Positions 36,235 to 44,663 of a stretch of DNA of 53,647 bases are shown piece by piece (the stretch's first letter is position 1; each line of letters opens with the position of its first letter). Made by a program: the position numbers and the translations under genes. The DNA comes from Leptospira biflexa (GTDB lineage Bacteria > Spirochaetota > Spirochaetia > Treponematales > Rectinemataceae), in contig DYLX01000008.1 in NCBI GenBank assembly GCA_020721875.1, positions 6,549 to 60,195 of the forward strand, read 5' to 3'. A model generated the notes under the pieces. It was not told the DNA's origin. It did no database searches and saw only the letters and a list, made by a program, of their open reading frames with translations.

Positions 36235-37281
36235 ATGAAATTCGGCATAGTCGGAACTGGAATGATCGCAAAAATACACGCGAAGGCAATTTCTGAAATA
36301 CCAGGCTCGAAGATCGTGGCGTGCTTCGATGTAGTGCCTGAGAGAGCACAGCAGTATGCCGAACTGGTGGGCTGCAGGGCATACACGGACTTCGATGCCT
36401 TTCTCGACGACCCCGAGCTTGAAATTGTCAACATCTGCACACCCTCAGGCCTTCACAGCGACGCAGCAATCCCCGCCGCGGAATCCGGCAGGCACCTCAT
36501 CATCGAAAAACCGCTCGAAATCACGGTTGAGCGCTGTTTGCGCATTGTCGACACCGCGCAGAAACACCATGTTACTCTTTCGGGCATTTTCCCGAGTCGA
36601 TACTCAGACGCCTCGCAGACGATTAAGCAGGCCTGTGCTGCGCGCCGCTTTGGTATGCTGACGCAGGGTAGCGCTTATGTGAAGTGGTGGCGCGACCAGA
36701 AATACTACTCCCAGGGCGGATGGAAGGGGACGAGGGCGCTCGATGGTGGCGGTGCGCTTATGAATCAGTCGATTCATGCGGTCGATCTTTTGTTGTGGTT
36801 TATGGGCCCCATCAAATCGATTAGCGCCTACACCTCCACGGTCGGCCACTCGCAGATTGAGGTCGAGGACAATGCAACTGCAGCGATCGAGTTTGAAAAT
36901 GGAGCGCTGGGGGCTATCCAAGGTACCACCGCGACGTGGCCTGGGTTCATGAAGCGCATCGAAATCATGGGAACAACGGGGAGCGCCATCATGGACGAGG
37001 ATATGCTCACCTTCTGGCAGTTTGCCCAAGAGATTCCTGAGGATACTAGTACGAGAAACAGGCTCTCTCAATCAGCTTCCTCTTCCGGTGGTGCCGCGGA
37101 TCCGGCAGCCATCGGCTACGAAGGCCACCGGCGGCAGTTTCTCGATGTCATTGAAGCGATTGAGCGCGGTAGAGCTCCGCTCGTGGATGGCATCGAGGCG
37201 ACCAAAGCCGTCGCGTGCATTGAAGCGATCTACAGAAGCGCCGCTCAGGGTGGCACTCCACAGCGGCCTGCGCGGATTTGA
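36235..37281 (+). CDS. Gfo/Idh/MocA family oxidoreductase
   Basis: The 348-residue protein has the N-terminal Rossmann motif GIVGTGMIAKIHAKAI, INICTPSGLHSD-like core (VNICTPSGLHSDAAIPA), the cofactor/substrate signature HLIIEKPLEI and a C-terminal catalytic segment GGGALMNQSIHAVDLLLWF with the usual His/Asp pair. These enzymes use NAD(P) to oxidise sugars, cyclitols or glycosides, often at C3. GAGGAGG lies just upstream of ATG 36235. Together with the flanking TIM barrels it suggests oxidation followed by isomerisation or beta-elimination. Confidence 0.9.
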   Translation: MKFGIVGTGMIAKIHAKAISEIPGSKIVACFDVVPERAQQYAELVGCRAYTDFDAFLDDPELEIVNICTPSGLHSDAAIPAAESGRHLIIEKPLEITVERCLRIVDTAQKHHVTLSGIFPSRYSDASQTIKQACAARRFGMLTQGSAYVKWWRDQKYYSQGGWKGTRALDGGGALMNQSIHAVDLLLWFMGPIKSISAYTSTVGHSQIEVEDNATAAIEFENGALGAIQGTTATWPGFMKRIEIMGTTGSAIMDEDMLTFWQFAQEIPEDTSTRNRLSQSASSSGGAADPAAIGYEGHRRQFLDVIEAIERGRAPLVDGIEATKAVACIEAIYRSAAQGGTPQRPARI

Positions 37282-37292
37282 GCACGCACGCC

Positions 37293-38261
37293 ATGGACAT
37301 GAGATCACGCACCGGAATTGGAATGTCACCTGGCCGACCTTTTTTTCAGCTTAGTGGTTTTGCGGATGAGGCTGCCGATTCTATCGAAGCACAGATCGCA
37401 GTCACAAAGGCGCTTGGCTGGAGATACATTGAAGCTCGATCTATCGATGGTGTGAATATTCACGACCTTGATGAGCGTGCGTTTAAAAGGGTGGAGCGCG
37501 CGCTTGAAGAGAGTTGTGTTCGAGTTTCCTGCTTTGGGTCGACGATCGCTAACTGGGGTACATATCTTGAGGAGGAAGATTTTGGCGCAACCATGCGCCG
37601 CGTACGCCGCGCGATCGAAAGGATGAAGGCACTCGATGTACACCTGATCAGGATTATGAGCTATGCAGTGATCACCGACGGCGAAGGTAATCCGCTTCCC
37701 GATCAGCGCCTTTCCCTTAGGCTCGAACGGCTTAGGGCGATTTGCGACGAGTTTGCTGAGCACGATATCATTCCTGTTCATGAAAATTGCTTCAACTATG
37801 GTGGCATGAGTCTTGAGCATACACATGAGATTCTCGCCGCACTTCCTAATCTGAGGCTGGTATTCGATACCGGTAATCCATGCCTCACGCCTGATTTCTC
37901 CAAACCTGCGCCGCGGCCGAATCAGGAAGTCTGGCCGTTGTGGCAGGCACTCAAAGAATCGGTCGCACATCTCCACATCAAGGATGGCTGGCGCGATAGT
38001 ATAACAGGCGAAGAACACTATGTTTTTCCAGGGCAAGGCCCCTGCCGCGTGGAAGAGGTTCTCAGAGATTGTGCCGCTTCTGGCTATGGTGGTTACCTGA
38101 GCATTGAACCGCATATGACAGCAGTGTTTCACAATGCCAGCGTAAAAAGCAGCCTTGAGGCGCGTCGCGAGAACTACCTCGAGTATGGGCGTCGGCTCGA
38201 AGCCATGCTCATACGACTCGGATTCCGGATAGAGGAGGGTGTCGCTTATGGCAATCAGTGA
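37293..38261 (+). CDS. Sugar phosphate isomerase/epimerase-like TIM barrel
   Basis: About 322 residues, xylose-isomerase-like superfamily. The barrel begins FFQLSGFADEAADSIE, and likely metal ligands are Glu in PVHENCFNYGG, Asp in LVFDTGNPC, His in AHLHIKDGW and Glu in LSIEPHM. It is not closely similar to the other two barrels in the window, so a distinct step is likely. Start is uncertain: a TTG at 37278 overlaps the previous stop (TTGA), ATG codons are at 37293, 37299 and 37323, and none has a good SD. The next gene overlaps its end by 14 nt. Confidence 0.82.
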   Translation: MDMRSRTGIGMSPGRPFFQLSGFADEAADSIEAQIAVTKALGWRYIEARSIDGVNIHDLDERAFKRVERALEESCVRVSCFGSTIANWGTYLEEEDFGATMRRVRRAIERMKALDVHLIRIMSYAVITDGEGNPLPDQRLSLRLERLRAICDEFAEHDIIPVHENCFNYGGMSLEHTHEILAALPNLRLVFDTGNPCLTPDFSKPAPRPNQEVWPLWQALKESVAHLHIKDGWRDSITGEEHYVFPGQGPCRVEEVLRDCAASGYGGYLSIEPHMTAVFHNASVKSSLEARRENYLEYGRRLEAMLIRLGFRIEEGVAYGNQ

Positions 38262-39297
38262 GATTCGGTGTCCAAAGAGCGACGAAGAGCTCGACGCCAT
38301 GCTAGGAACGCCGAGCGAAAGGCTTATTGCTTTTTTTCAGCGCGCACGCATTCGACGACTTGCCATTCTTGGTATAGGCGGCAAAATTGGCGTAACGCTG
38401 GGCATCGCGGCAGCAACCGCGTCGCGGCGTGCAGGTTCTGGCACCGAAGTTATCGGCGTATCGCGATTCTCCGACAGCGAAGCCCGCGCGAAGCTTGAAG
38501 CCTCCGGTGTCCATACCATCTCCTGCGACCTTCTCGATGAGGACGCGGTGCGCGCGCTTCCCGATGCCGATGCAGTCATATTCATGGCTGGGAAAAAGTT
38601 CGGTACCTCTGAAAATGCCTCTCTCACCTGGGCGATGAACGCGATTGCCCCGATCAACGCCGCAAAGCGCTATCTGAATGCCCGGATCGTGGTGTTTTCG
38701 ACAGGCTGCGTGTATCCCCTCGCCTTTGCAGAAAGCGCCGGCTGCGACGAGCAGTGCCCGCCTGAACCTCTCGGCGAGTATGCGCAGTCGGTCCTCGCCC
38801 GCGAGCGGATATTCGAGTATTACAGCAGGATTGCTGGAATCCCAGTTATGATTTTCAGATTGAATTATGCAATCGACCTAAGGTACGGTGTGCTCCATGA
38901 CATTGCCATGAGAGTTTGGCAGGCGCAGCCAGTGGACATCGCGGTACGCAATTTTAATTGTATCTGGCAGGGCGATGTGATCGAGCGTGCGCTCCTCTCA
39001 ATCGATCTCTGTGCTTCCCCGCCACGCATACTCAACATCTCAGGCCCCGAAACGGTGGCAACCTCAGATGTGGCAAAGTATTTCGCAGCAGCGTTTGGGA
39101 AGCGAGCAATTCTCGAAGGTGAAGATCGAGCAGCTAGCCCCGGCTATATTTGTAACGCGGGCCTCTCCTTCGGCTTTTTCGGCTATCCGAGTGTTCCTCT
39201 CACTACAATGCTCAGGCTTACCTCAGAATGGATTGCCGGCGGAGGCAGCTCACTCAATAAACCGACACACTTCCAGACAACCGATGGCAAATTCTAA
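38248..39297 (+). CDS. NAD-dependent epimerase/dehydratase-like protein without the catalytic Lys
   Basis: This 349-residue extended-SDR-like protein has the Rossmann start LAILGIGGKIGVTLG (G42, G44, G45, G48), FMAGKKFGTSENASLTWAMN and VVFSTGCVYPL. Where epimerases have YxxxK, it reads Y178-A-Q-S-V182, so the lysine is missing. The C-terminal half keeps substrate-domain features (NISGPETVATSDVAKYF). GGAGG lies 9 nt before ATG 38248, which overlaps the previous gene. It may be a non-oxidoreductase relative, use a different proton relay, or bind a nucleotide-free substrate. It is placed between the second TIM barrel and the aldolase-family gene. Confidence 0.8.
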   Translation: MAISEIRCPKSDEELDAMLGTPSERLIAFFQRARIRRLAILGIGGKIGVTLGIAAATASRRAGSGTEVIGVSRFSDSEARAKLEASGVHTISCDLLDEDAVRALPDADAVIFMAGKKFGTSENASLTWAMNAIAPINAAKRYLNARIVVFSTGCVYPLAFAESAGCDEQCPPEPLGEYAQSVLARERIFEYYSRIAGIPVMIFRLNYAIDLRYGVLHDIAMRVWQAQPVDIAVRNFNCIWQGDVIERALLSIDLCASPPRILNISGPETVATSDVAKYFAAAFGKRAILEGEDRAASPGYICNAGLSFGFFGYPSVPLTTMLRLTSEWIAGGGSSLNKPTHFQTTDGKF

Positions 39298-39320
39298 GAT
39301 ATGCGCTAAGGAGGTGACAA

Positions 39321-40469
39321 ATGTCTTCATTATTGCCCGAAGCTCAGGCGAGAGTCCTTCGTGCCGGTACCGTAATTCCCGCAATCCCTCTCGCCCTCGA
39401 TAAACATCGACACTTCGATGAGCGCCGCCAGCGTGCGCTTATCCGCTACTATCTCGATGCGGGCTCTGGAGGCATCGCGGCAGGTGTCCACACAACACAA
39501 TTTTCGATCCGTGATCACAATCTTTTCAAACCGGTAATGATGTTTGTTTCCCAGGAGATCGACACGTGGTCTTCGTCCCACGGTGCACCTGGATCTAGTA
39601 GCACACCCACATCTGTTCGTGGTAACTCGGAACCCGGCGCAGCTTCGATAACCGGAATTGTCACCGCACCCATCATCAAAATCGGCGGTATCTGCGGCGA
39701 CACGGCCCAGGCCATTCGCGAGGCAGAATTCTTAAACCTACATGGATACCATGCAGGACTTTTGAGTCTTGCCGCGATGAAGCACGAATCGATCGAACAT
39801 CTTATCGCCCACGCGATGCAAATCGCGGATATCATCCCTCTCGTGGGCTTTTATCTGCAACCGGCAGTGGGAGGAAGGATCTTACCCTACGAATTCTGGA
39901 GAGCCTTCCTCGAAATAGACAATGTCGTCGCCATAAAAGTCGCCGCATTCAATCGTTATCATACCCTCGAAGTGGTTCGAGCCCTTGCAGATTCAGGCCG
40001 CGAAAACGAAGTGACACTCTACACAGGAAACGACGATCACATCATCCTCGATCTCATCACACCCTTTATGATCAAAGATTCATCCGGAAAAGAAAAGACG
40101 ATCCGGTTCCAGGGAGGTTTGCTGGGACAGTGGAGTGTGTGGACGAAAAAAGCAGTAGAATTGCACGCCGAGCTACGCGCGCTCGCTGAATCCGAAAGTG
40201 CGATTCCCATGAGCATACTCTCACTGGCTCAGGCGCTTACCGACGCGAATGCAGCGATCTTCGATGCCGCGCACTCGTTCGCGGGCTGCATACCCGGCAT
40301 TCACGAAATATTAAGGCGCCAGGGCCTCCTCGAGGGCACATGGTGCCTCGATCCCGCCGAAGCGCTCTCAGACGGGCAGGCGGAAGAGATCGATCGGATC
40401 TCCGCTGCCTACCCGGAACTCAACGACAATGCATTTGTACGCGCGCACCTCGCCGAGTGGCTTTCATAA
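39321..40469 (+). CDS. Dihydrodipicolinate synthase (DapA) family aldolase/lyase
   Basis: The 382-residue protein is a DapA-superfamily TIM barrel, longer than the usual 290-310 residues because of extra segments (for example around WSSSHGAPGSSSTPTSVRG at 85-105) and a C-terminal helical extension. The Schiff-base lysine is K206 in VAIKVAAFNRYHT, and the conserved Tyr is in VGFYLQPAVGG. Members cleave or dehydrate 2-keto-3-deoxy acids, among other reactions. GGAGGTGA lies upstream of ATG 39321. In this cluster a retro-aldol or dehydration of a keto-sugar acid is plausible; true DapA for lysine synthesis is less likely because of the length and neighbours. It ends 14 nt from the convergent tctA. 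Confidence 0.82.
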   Translation: MSSLLPEAQARVLRAGTVIPAIPLALDKHRHFDERRQRALIRYYLDAGSGGIAAGVHTTQFSIRDHNLFKPVMMFVSQEIDTWSSSHGAPGSSSTPTSVRGNSEPGAASITGIVTAPIIKIGGICGDTAQAIREAEFLNLHGYHAGLLSLAAMKHESIEHLIAHAMQIADIIPLVGFYLQPAVGGRILPYEFWRAFLEIDNVVAIKVAAFNRYHTLEVVRALADSGRENEVTLYTGNDDHIILDLITPFMIKDSSGKEKTIRFQGGLLGQWSVWTKKAVELHAELRALAESESAIPMSILSLAQALTDANAAIFDAAHSFAGCIPGIHEILRRQGLLEGTWCLDPAEALSDGQAEEIDRISAAYPELNDNAFVRAHLAEWLS

Positions 40470-40483
40470 CTGGAGGCGAGCGT

Positions 40484-41995
40484 TTAAGCATTCTTTTTCT
40501 TGATGCTCGCAAAGAGCGTTTTGATCCATTTCGCACGGCTCAGCACGATCAACATCGTCAGCGTGAAGAGGATGAAGCTAATCGGTCGAGTGAAGAATGG
40601 CGTTAAGCTTCCATTGGAGAGAATGAGAGCCCTGCGCAGGTTCTTGTCGAGGATGTCGCCAAGGATGATGCCGAGTACGAGCGGTGCCATGGGATACTCC
40701 ATCTCGCGCAGAATAAATCCGAGAATACCGAACACCACCATTACCCGCACATCAAAGAGTCTCGACTGAATCGCAAATGATCCAATGACGCAGAGCGTGA
40801 AAACGATCGGCATCAGCTTCTGCCTCGGAACCTGCAGTATCTTGACAAGGGGTTTTACCATAGTAAGTCCGAGCACGAACATCATCACGGTCGCGATGAG
40901 CACCATCGCTACAGTCTCATAGATGAACGAGGGAAACTCCACCATGATGAGAGGTCCTGGCCGTATACCGTGGATGAGCATCGCGCCGAGCAAAACGGCC
41001 GCGGGAGCCGATCCCGGAATCGCAAGCGTCAACACGGGGATAATCGCTCCAGGGACGCAGGCGTTATTGCCTGTCTCGGATGCCATGAGCCCTTCGACCG
41101 AACCTTTGCCAAACATCGCTCGTTCTTCAGGTTTTGCGCTTCGTTTCGCGAAGTCGTAGGAAACCCATGCGGCGATATCCTCGCCGACACCGGGTATTGC
41201 CCCGATCAGGGTGCCGATAATGCCCGAACGGATGATGGTCTTCCAGTATTTGAAGACTTCGGATGGTTTTGGAATAAAGCGGTCGATCTTAGCTTTGACG
41301 ACTTCAAACTTCTGGTAGCGCATCACCGAGATAATCTCCGCAAATCCGAAAGTGCCCACCATTGCAGGTATTAGCGAAATTCCGCCCGCCAGCTCTGTAC
41401 TGCCGAAAGAAAAACGAGTATACGCGTGGATTCCCTCCATGCCGATCATTGATACAAAAAGCCCGATGAATCCTGAAATCCAGCCTTTGAGAGGATCTTT
41501 CGGTGCCGTTAAGTTGCCGCAGATGATGATGCCGAAAATTGAGAACCATACGAATTCGTACGATTGGAACTTGAGGGCGATGCTTCCGATGAGTGGGGTG
41601 AAGATAAGCATCGCGAATATGCCGATCACCGATCCAAGAAATGAGCCGGTTGTGGCGATGCCGATAGCTTTGCCCGCCTTGCCCTGGAGCGCGAGTGGGT
41701 AGCCGTCGAGGGACGTCGCGGCGTTCGCGGGAGTTCCGGGGATATTGAGGAGAATCGCGCTACGGCTTCCCCCGTAGATCGCGCCGATGTACATGCAGAT
41801 GAGGATGAGAATCGCGTCATTCGCCTGCATCTTAAATGTCAGGGTGGTGAGGAGTGCGACACCCATCGTTGCGGTGAGTCCAGGGAGCATACCAATGATA
41901 ATTCCCAACTCGGTGGCCCACACCGCGTTAAACAATATTTTGAAATTGAGAAACGAGAGTATCGCCGTGCCGAACATATTTAAGCCTTCAAACAT
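40484..41995 (-). CDS. tctA: Tripartite tricarboxylate transporter, large permease TctA
   Basis: This 503-residue protein has 11-12 hydrophobic segments and the TctA signature GMLPGLTATMGVALL near residue 37, YGGSRSAILLNIPGTPANAA, and a second similar motif GAIPGVGEDIAAWVSYDFAK in the second half. TctA is the large membrane subunit of TTT secondary transporters, which work with a small TctB and a periplasmic TctC to import carboxylates using an ion gradient. It lies 10 nt after tctB. The substrate is set mainly by TctC; the neighbours suggest a sugar acid rather than citrate. Confidence 0.95.
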   Translation of the reverse strand: MFEGLNMFGTAILSFLNFKILFNAVWATELGIIIGMLPGLTATMGVALLTTLTFKMQANDAILILICMYIGAIYGGSRSAILLNIPGTPANAATSLDGYPLALQGKAGKAIGIATTGSFLGSVIGIFAMLIFTPLIGSIALKFQSYEFVWFSIFGIIICGNLTAPKDPLKGWISGFIGLFVSMIGMEGIHAYTRFSFGSTELAGGISLIPAMVGTFGFAEIISVMRYQKFEVVKAKIDRFIPKPSEVFKYWKTIIRSGIIGTLIGAIPGVGEDIAAWVSYDFAKRSAKPEERAMFGKGSVEGLMASETGNNACVPGAIIPVLTLAIPGSAPAAVLLGAMLIHGIRPGPLIMVEFPSFIYETVAMVLIATVMMFVLGLTMVKPLVKILQVPRQKLMPIVFTLCVIGSFAIQSRLFDVRVMVVFGILGFILREMEYPMAPLVLGIILGDILDKNLRRALILSNGSLTPFFTRPISFILFTLTMLIVLSRAKWIKTLFASIKKKNA

Positions 41996-42005
41996 GGTGA
42001 GCTCC

Positions 42006-42551
42006 TCATGGTAGATTTACGAGGAAAAGGTATTGAAACACGATGGTAACCGCAGCTGATGTGCTTATACCTATCACAGCCGCCCACAGAAAAGTTTTCC
42101 ATTGCTGCGATAATTTCTTGGTGGTATCAAATTCAAATATAGAAATGAAGACAAACACAAAGAGGAATGTAATGAGCGGAAACCATAATTTCCCCAGCAG
42201 AAAAGCATAACCAAAACAGATTGCCGTGGTAATGATTATTCTCTGCACAGGAATCGGTAATCTTGTTTTTTTATCAGAAGTAAGTGCGCTATCCGCGATA
42301 GGCTCTTTACTCGCCTGATCCTCGTTCGATCGAAGTACACCACGTGTGATTGCGCGCACCAACATCGTGCCAGACAGCAATAAGAGCGCGAATCCGATGA
42401 ATGTCGGTACGACGCCTGGATTGGACCACATGCTCTCATTCTTGCTGACCATGGAGGGCATACTGAGAGAAATGACGATGATCCCTATGCTGAGCGTAAG
42501 CAATACGATGGAGGTATAGAAATCAGCTTTGTTCATTTTTCTATCGGTCAT
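42006..42551 (-). CDS. tctB: Tripartite tricarboxylate transporter, small permease TctB
   Basis: The 181-residue protein has four hydrophobic segments (about 10-30, 42-62, 100-135, 150-178), as expected for TctB, plus a polar cytoplasmic loop at 68-95. ATG 42551 (MTDRKMNKADF) is used because AGGAG is 9 nt upstream; the ATG three codons earlier sits against the SD. It lies between tctC and tctA, the standard order. Sequence identity in TctB families is low, so the call rests on size, topology and position. Confidence 0.9.
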   Translation of the reverse strand: MTDRKMNKADFYTSIVLLTLSIGIIVISLSMPSMVSKNESMWSNPGVVPTFIGFALLLLSGTMLVRAITRGVLRSNEDQASKEPIADSALTSDKKTRLPIPVQRIIITTAICFGYAFLLGKLWFPLITFLFVFVFISIFEFDTTKKLSQQWKTFLWAAVIGISTSAAVTIVFQYLFLVNLP

Positions 42552-42609
42552 TCTTGACATCTCCTGTCAAACAAAACTACCAGAAATGGGCAAAAGCGAG
42601 GCATGTAAG

Positions 42610-42636
42610 AAAGGCGCAGCAGCGCGCTGCGCCTTT
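42610..42636 (-). terminator. Hairpin between tctC and tctB (attenuating terminator or 3' stabiliser)
   Basis: AAAGGCGCAGC and GCTGCGCCTTT form a perfect 11-bp stem with a 5-nt loop. On the minus strand it ends in TTTCTTACAT, a weak T-tract. It would lower expression of tctB/tctA relative to the binding protein tctC. Confidence 0.6.
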
Positions 42637-42662
42637 CACGTGTGCCGTATCGCTCACTCTAG

Positions 42663-43676
42663 TTAGGGCTTTGGGATCCCCACGGTGTCTGGCGATATTT
42701 TCGCTTTGCCAGCTTCGTAATAAAGCCACGCAACAGGCTGGTAATAGGAGAATGCGCGATTCTGCGCCTCTTGGCCATAGGAAGGATCAAACATGGCGCC
42801 GCGGGACAGCGCGTACTCTTTCAGCTTCGCTGAGTTGAAAATCACGTCCTTCCACGCCTTCTGAACTGTGTCGATCACTGCCTGCGGCACACCCTTGGGA
42901 ATGAAGATTCCGAAGTAGTTGGGGCCAGACTTGAAGTCCTTGATCCAGTTGGTAATGGGTGGAATCTCACCGTATCCTTCCAGATTGAGCGGCTTATCGG
43001 AGAGCACTGCGAGAGGGCGGATCTTCTTGGCGCGGATCATATCGGCCTCTTCGACCGCGAGTTGTGTCGTTACTTCGGTTTCACCGGACACGCATGCGAT
43101 CACCGCGGGATTACCGCCGTCGTAGGTGACATGCTTGTAGTCGATGCCATTGTATTTGCGGATGAGCTCGATGCCGATGTGGCCCGCTGAGCTCTGTCCG
43201 GCAGTGGCGACCGTGATCTTGCCTGGTTTTGCTTTGAATGCAGCGAGCAGATCATCGAAGGTCTTATAAGGAGTATTGGCGTTGACAGATATGACCATTA
43301 CATTCGCGACGCTGAGGAAGATTTCCCAGTCTTTGCGGATGTCGGTATTAAGCATGCCTTGGACCTTGTAGGTCGCAAGGTCAGCGGCGGCACCAGCAGC
43401 CCATGTATAGCCATCGCGCTTTGCATCGAGCACGCTCTTCGTGCCGACTGAACCCGAGGCACCTGGCTGGTTGACGATTACAATCTTCTGGCCGAGAGCT
43501 GTCTCGAGCTCCGCCGCAGCAACTCTCGTCACCTGGTCGGTCGATCCGCCAGCGCCCCACGGCACGATGATAGTGATGGGTTTTACCGGTTTCCACGTTG
43601 CCTGAGCGAACGCTCCCTGGGCTGCCATGGCGAACAGCAGCACGAGGGCGAAGGCTGCATACACCGATTTCTTCAT
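42663..43676 (-). CDS. tctC: Tripartite tricarboxylate transporter substrate-binding protein TctC
   Basis: The 337-residue protein has a signal peptide (1-25, KKSVYAAFALVLLFAMAA then AFAQ) and a mature TctC/BugD-type fold: WKPVKPITIIVPWGAGGSTD (the carboxylate-binding loop), KIVIVNQPGASGSVGTKSVL, TVATAGQSSAGHIGIELI and ITVATAGQS-type strand turns. TctC proteins capture mono- to tricarboxylates or sugar acids in the periplasm. AAGGAGG precedes ATG 43676. It has its own promoter and is followed by a hairpin. The ligand cannot be told from the sequence. Confidence 0.94.
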   Translation of the reverse strand: MKKSVYAAFALVLLFAMAAQGAFAQATWKPVKPITIIVPWGAGGSTDQVTRVAAAELETALGQKIVIVNQPGASGSVGTKSVLDAKRDGYTWAAGAAADLATYKVQGMLNTDIRKDWEIFLSVANVMVISVNANTPYKTFDDLLAAFKAKPGKITVATAGQSSAGHIGIELIRKYNGIDYKHVTYDGGNPAVIACVSGETEVTTQLAVEEADMIRAKKIRPLAVLSDKPLNLEGYGEIPPITNWIKDFKSGPNYFGIFIPKGVPQAVIDTVQKAWKDVIFNSAKLKEYALSRGAMFDPSYGQEAQNRAFSYYQPVAWLYYEAGKAKISPDTVGIPKP

Positions 43677-43714
43677 AATAGCCTCCTTGATGAATTGTAA
43701 TTCTTGACAAAATC

Positions 43715-43744
43715 AGTATAGGTGGCACTTTTTAGGGAAGTCAA
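43715..43744 (-). promoter_or_regulatory. tctCBA promoter
   Basis: On the minus strand: TTGACT (43744-43739), 18-bp spacer, TATACT (43720-43715). The -35 overlaps the left arm of the dyad at 43743-43790. Confidence 0.7.
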
Positions 43745-43790
43745 GTATGGATTTATCACATTGACGCCGTAATCTCAGTACTCCATACTT
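43743..43790. promoter_or_regulatory. Inverted-repeat operator candidate between tctC and the SDR gene
   Basis: AAGTATGGA (43743-43751) and TCCATACTT (43782-43790) form a perfect 9-bp inverted repeat with arm centres 39 bp apart. The left arm touches the tctC -35 and the right arm covers the SDR gene's -10, so one regulator could control both directions. Confidence 0.55.
43761..43789 (+). promoter_or_regulatory. Promoter of the SDR/GH88/TIM/Gfo operon
   Basis: TTGACG (43761-43766), 17-bp spacer, CATACT (43784-43789). Initiation would be at about 43796, essentially at the ATG 43797, which has no SD. Confidence 0.5.
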
Positions 43791-43796
43791 TGATAC

Positions 43797-44645
43797 ATGA
43801 GTTTTTACGATCAATTTGAAGTGCCCAGGGCACCAACCATCATTGTAACTGGAGCGAGCCGGGGACTTGGACGAGGCATCGCTCTCGAACTTGCCTCGAG
43901 TGGTTATTCTGTGGCTGTAGTATTCGGAAAAAATCGAGTAGAGGCGGAGAATACGCTCACGCTGTGTGAGTCGAAACGCCTTTCGAAGCACCAGTGTTTC
44001 AAGTCATTTCAAATCGATATCTCGAGCGCCGATGACCGCGCTCGTGGCATCGTTGAGATCTTCGGGGAATGCCCCGAGGTAACTGGACTCATCAACAACG
44101 CGGGGATAGCCCCCCGCGCGAGAGTCGACATTCTTGATACTACCATCGAATCGTATGAAGAGTTGATGCGAACCAATGCCGAAGGTCCCTTTTTTCTCAC
44201 ACAGCTTGTGGTGAGGAAGTGGATGGAGGAGGATCAGAAAGCCGTTTCGAACCAAGGCGATCAAACAGAAAGGCATTTGCCTTTGCGCGGAAAGAGAGTC
44301 GTGTTCATCACCTCGATTTCATCTGAAACGGTGTCGCTCAACCGAGGTGAGTACTGCATGTCAAAGGCAGCCCTCTCGATGGCAGCCTCGCTCTGGGCCG
44401 CTAGACTTGCCCCGGAGGGCGGTCTTGTGGTGGAAATCCGTCCTGGCATTATGAAAACGGATATGACAAAAGGGGTGGAGGGAAAATATCAAACCCTCAT
44501 CGAACAGGGGCTCGTGCCCGCGCGGCGATGGGGAACTCCAGAGGATGTAGGACGCGCGGTGCGCGCAATCATGTCCGGAGATTATGATTTTGCATCAGGA
44601 TCAGTGATCCACCTAGATGGTGGTTTCCACATCTCAAGACTATAA
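43797..44645 (+). CDS. Short-chain dehydrogenase/reductase
   Basis: The 282-residue classical SDR has the cofactor motif VTGASRGLGRGIALELA, NNAGIAPRA, and the catalytic Ser/Tyr/Lys in ITSISSETVSLNRGEYCMSK. C-terminal SGSVIHLDGGFHI is typical. A polar insertion (KAVSNQGDQTERHLPLRGK) lies between the NAG strand and the catalytic Ser. It is the first gene of the second plus-strand unit, 18 nt before the GH88-like gene. A reductase for a keto-uronate, as in pectin or glycosaminoglycan degradation, would fit the neighbours. No SD precedes the ATG. Confidence 0.9.
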   Translation: MSFYDQFEVPRAPTIIVTGASRGLGRGIALELASSGYSVAVVFGKNRVEAENTLTLCESKRLSKHQCFKSFQIDISSADDRARGIVEIFGECPEVTGLINNAGIAPRARVDILDTTIESYEELMRTNAEGPFFLTQLVVRKWMEEDQKAVSNQGDQTERHLPLRGKRVVFITSISSETVSLNRGEYCMSKAALSMAASLWAARLAPEGGLVVEIRPGIMKTDMTKGVEGKYQTLIEQGLVPARRWGTPEDVGRAVRAIMSGDYDFASGSVIHLDGGFHISRL

Positions 44646-44663
44646 GCAACGAGGGAGTACCGC

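Noticed and set aside
37326..38300. 324-codon minus-strand frame over the second TIM-barrel gene
   Set aside because: The plus strand shows the full barrel with metal ligands; the antisense frame has no motif or ribosome-binding site.
39321..40469. Lysine-biosynthetic DapA
   Set aside because: Length and extra segments differ from DapA, and the neighbours are sugar-acid genes.
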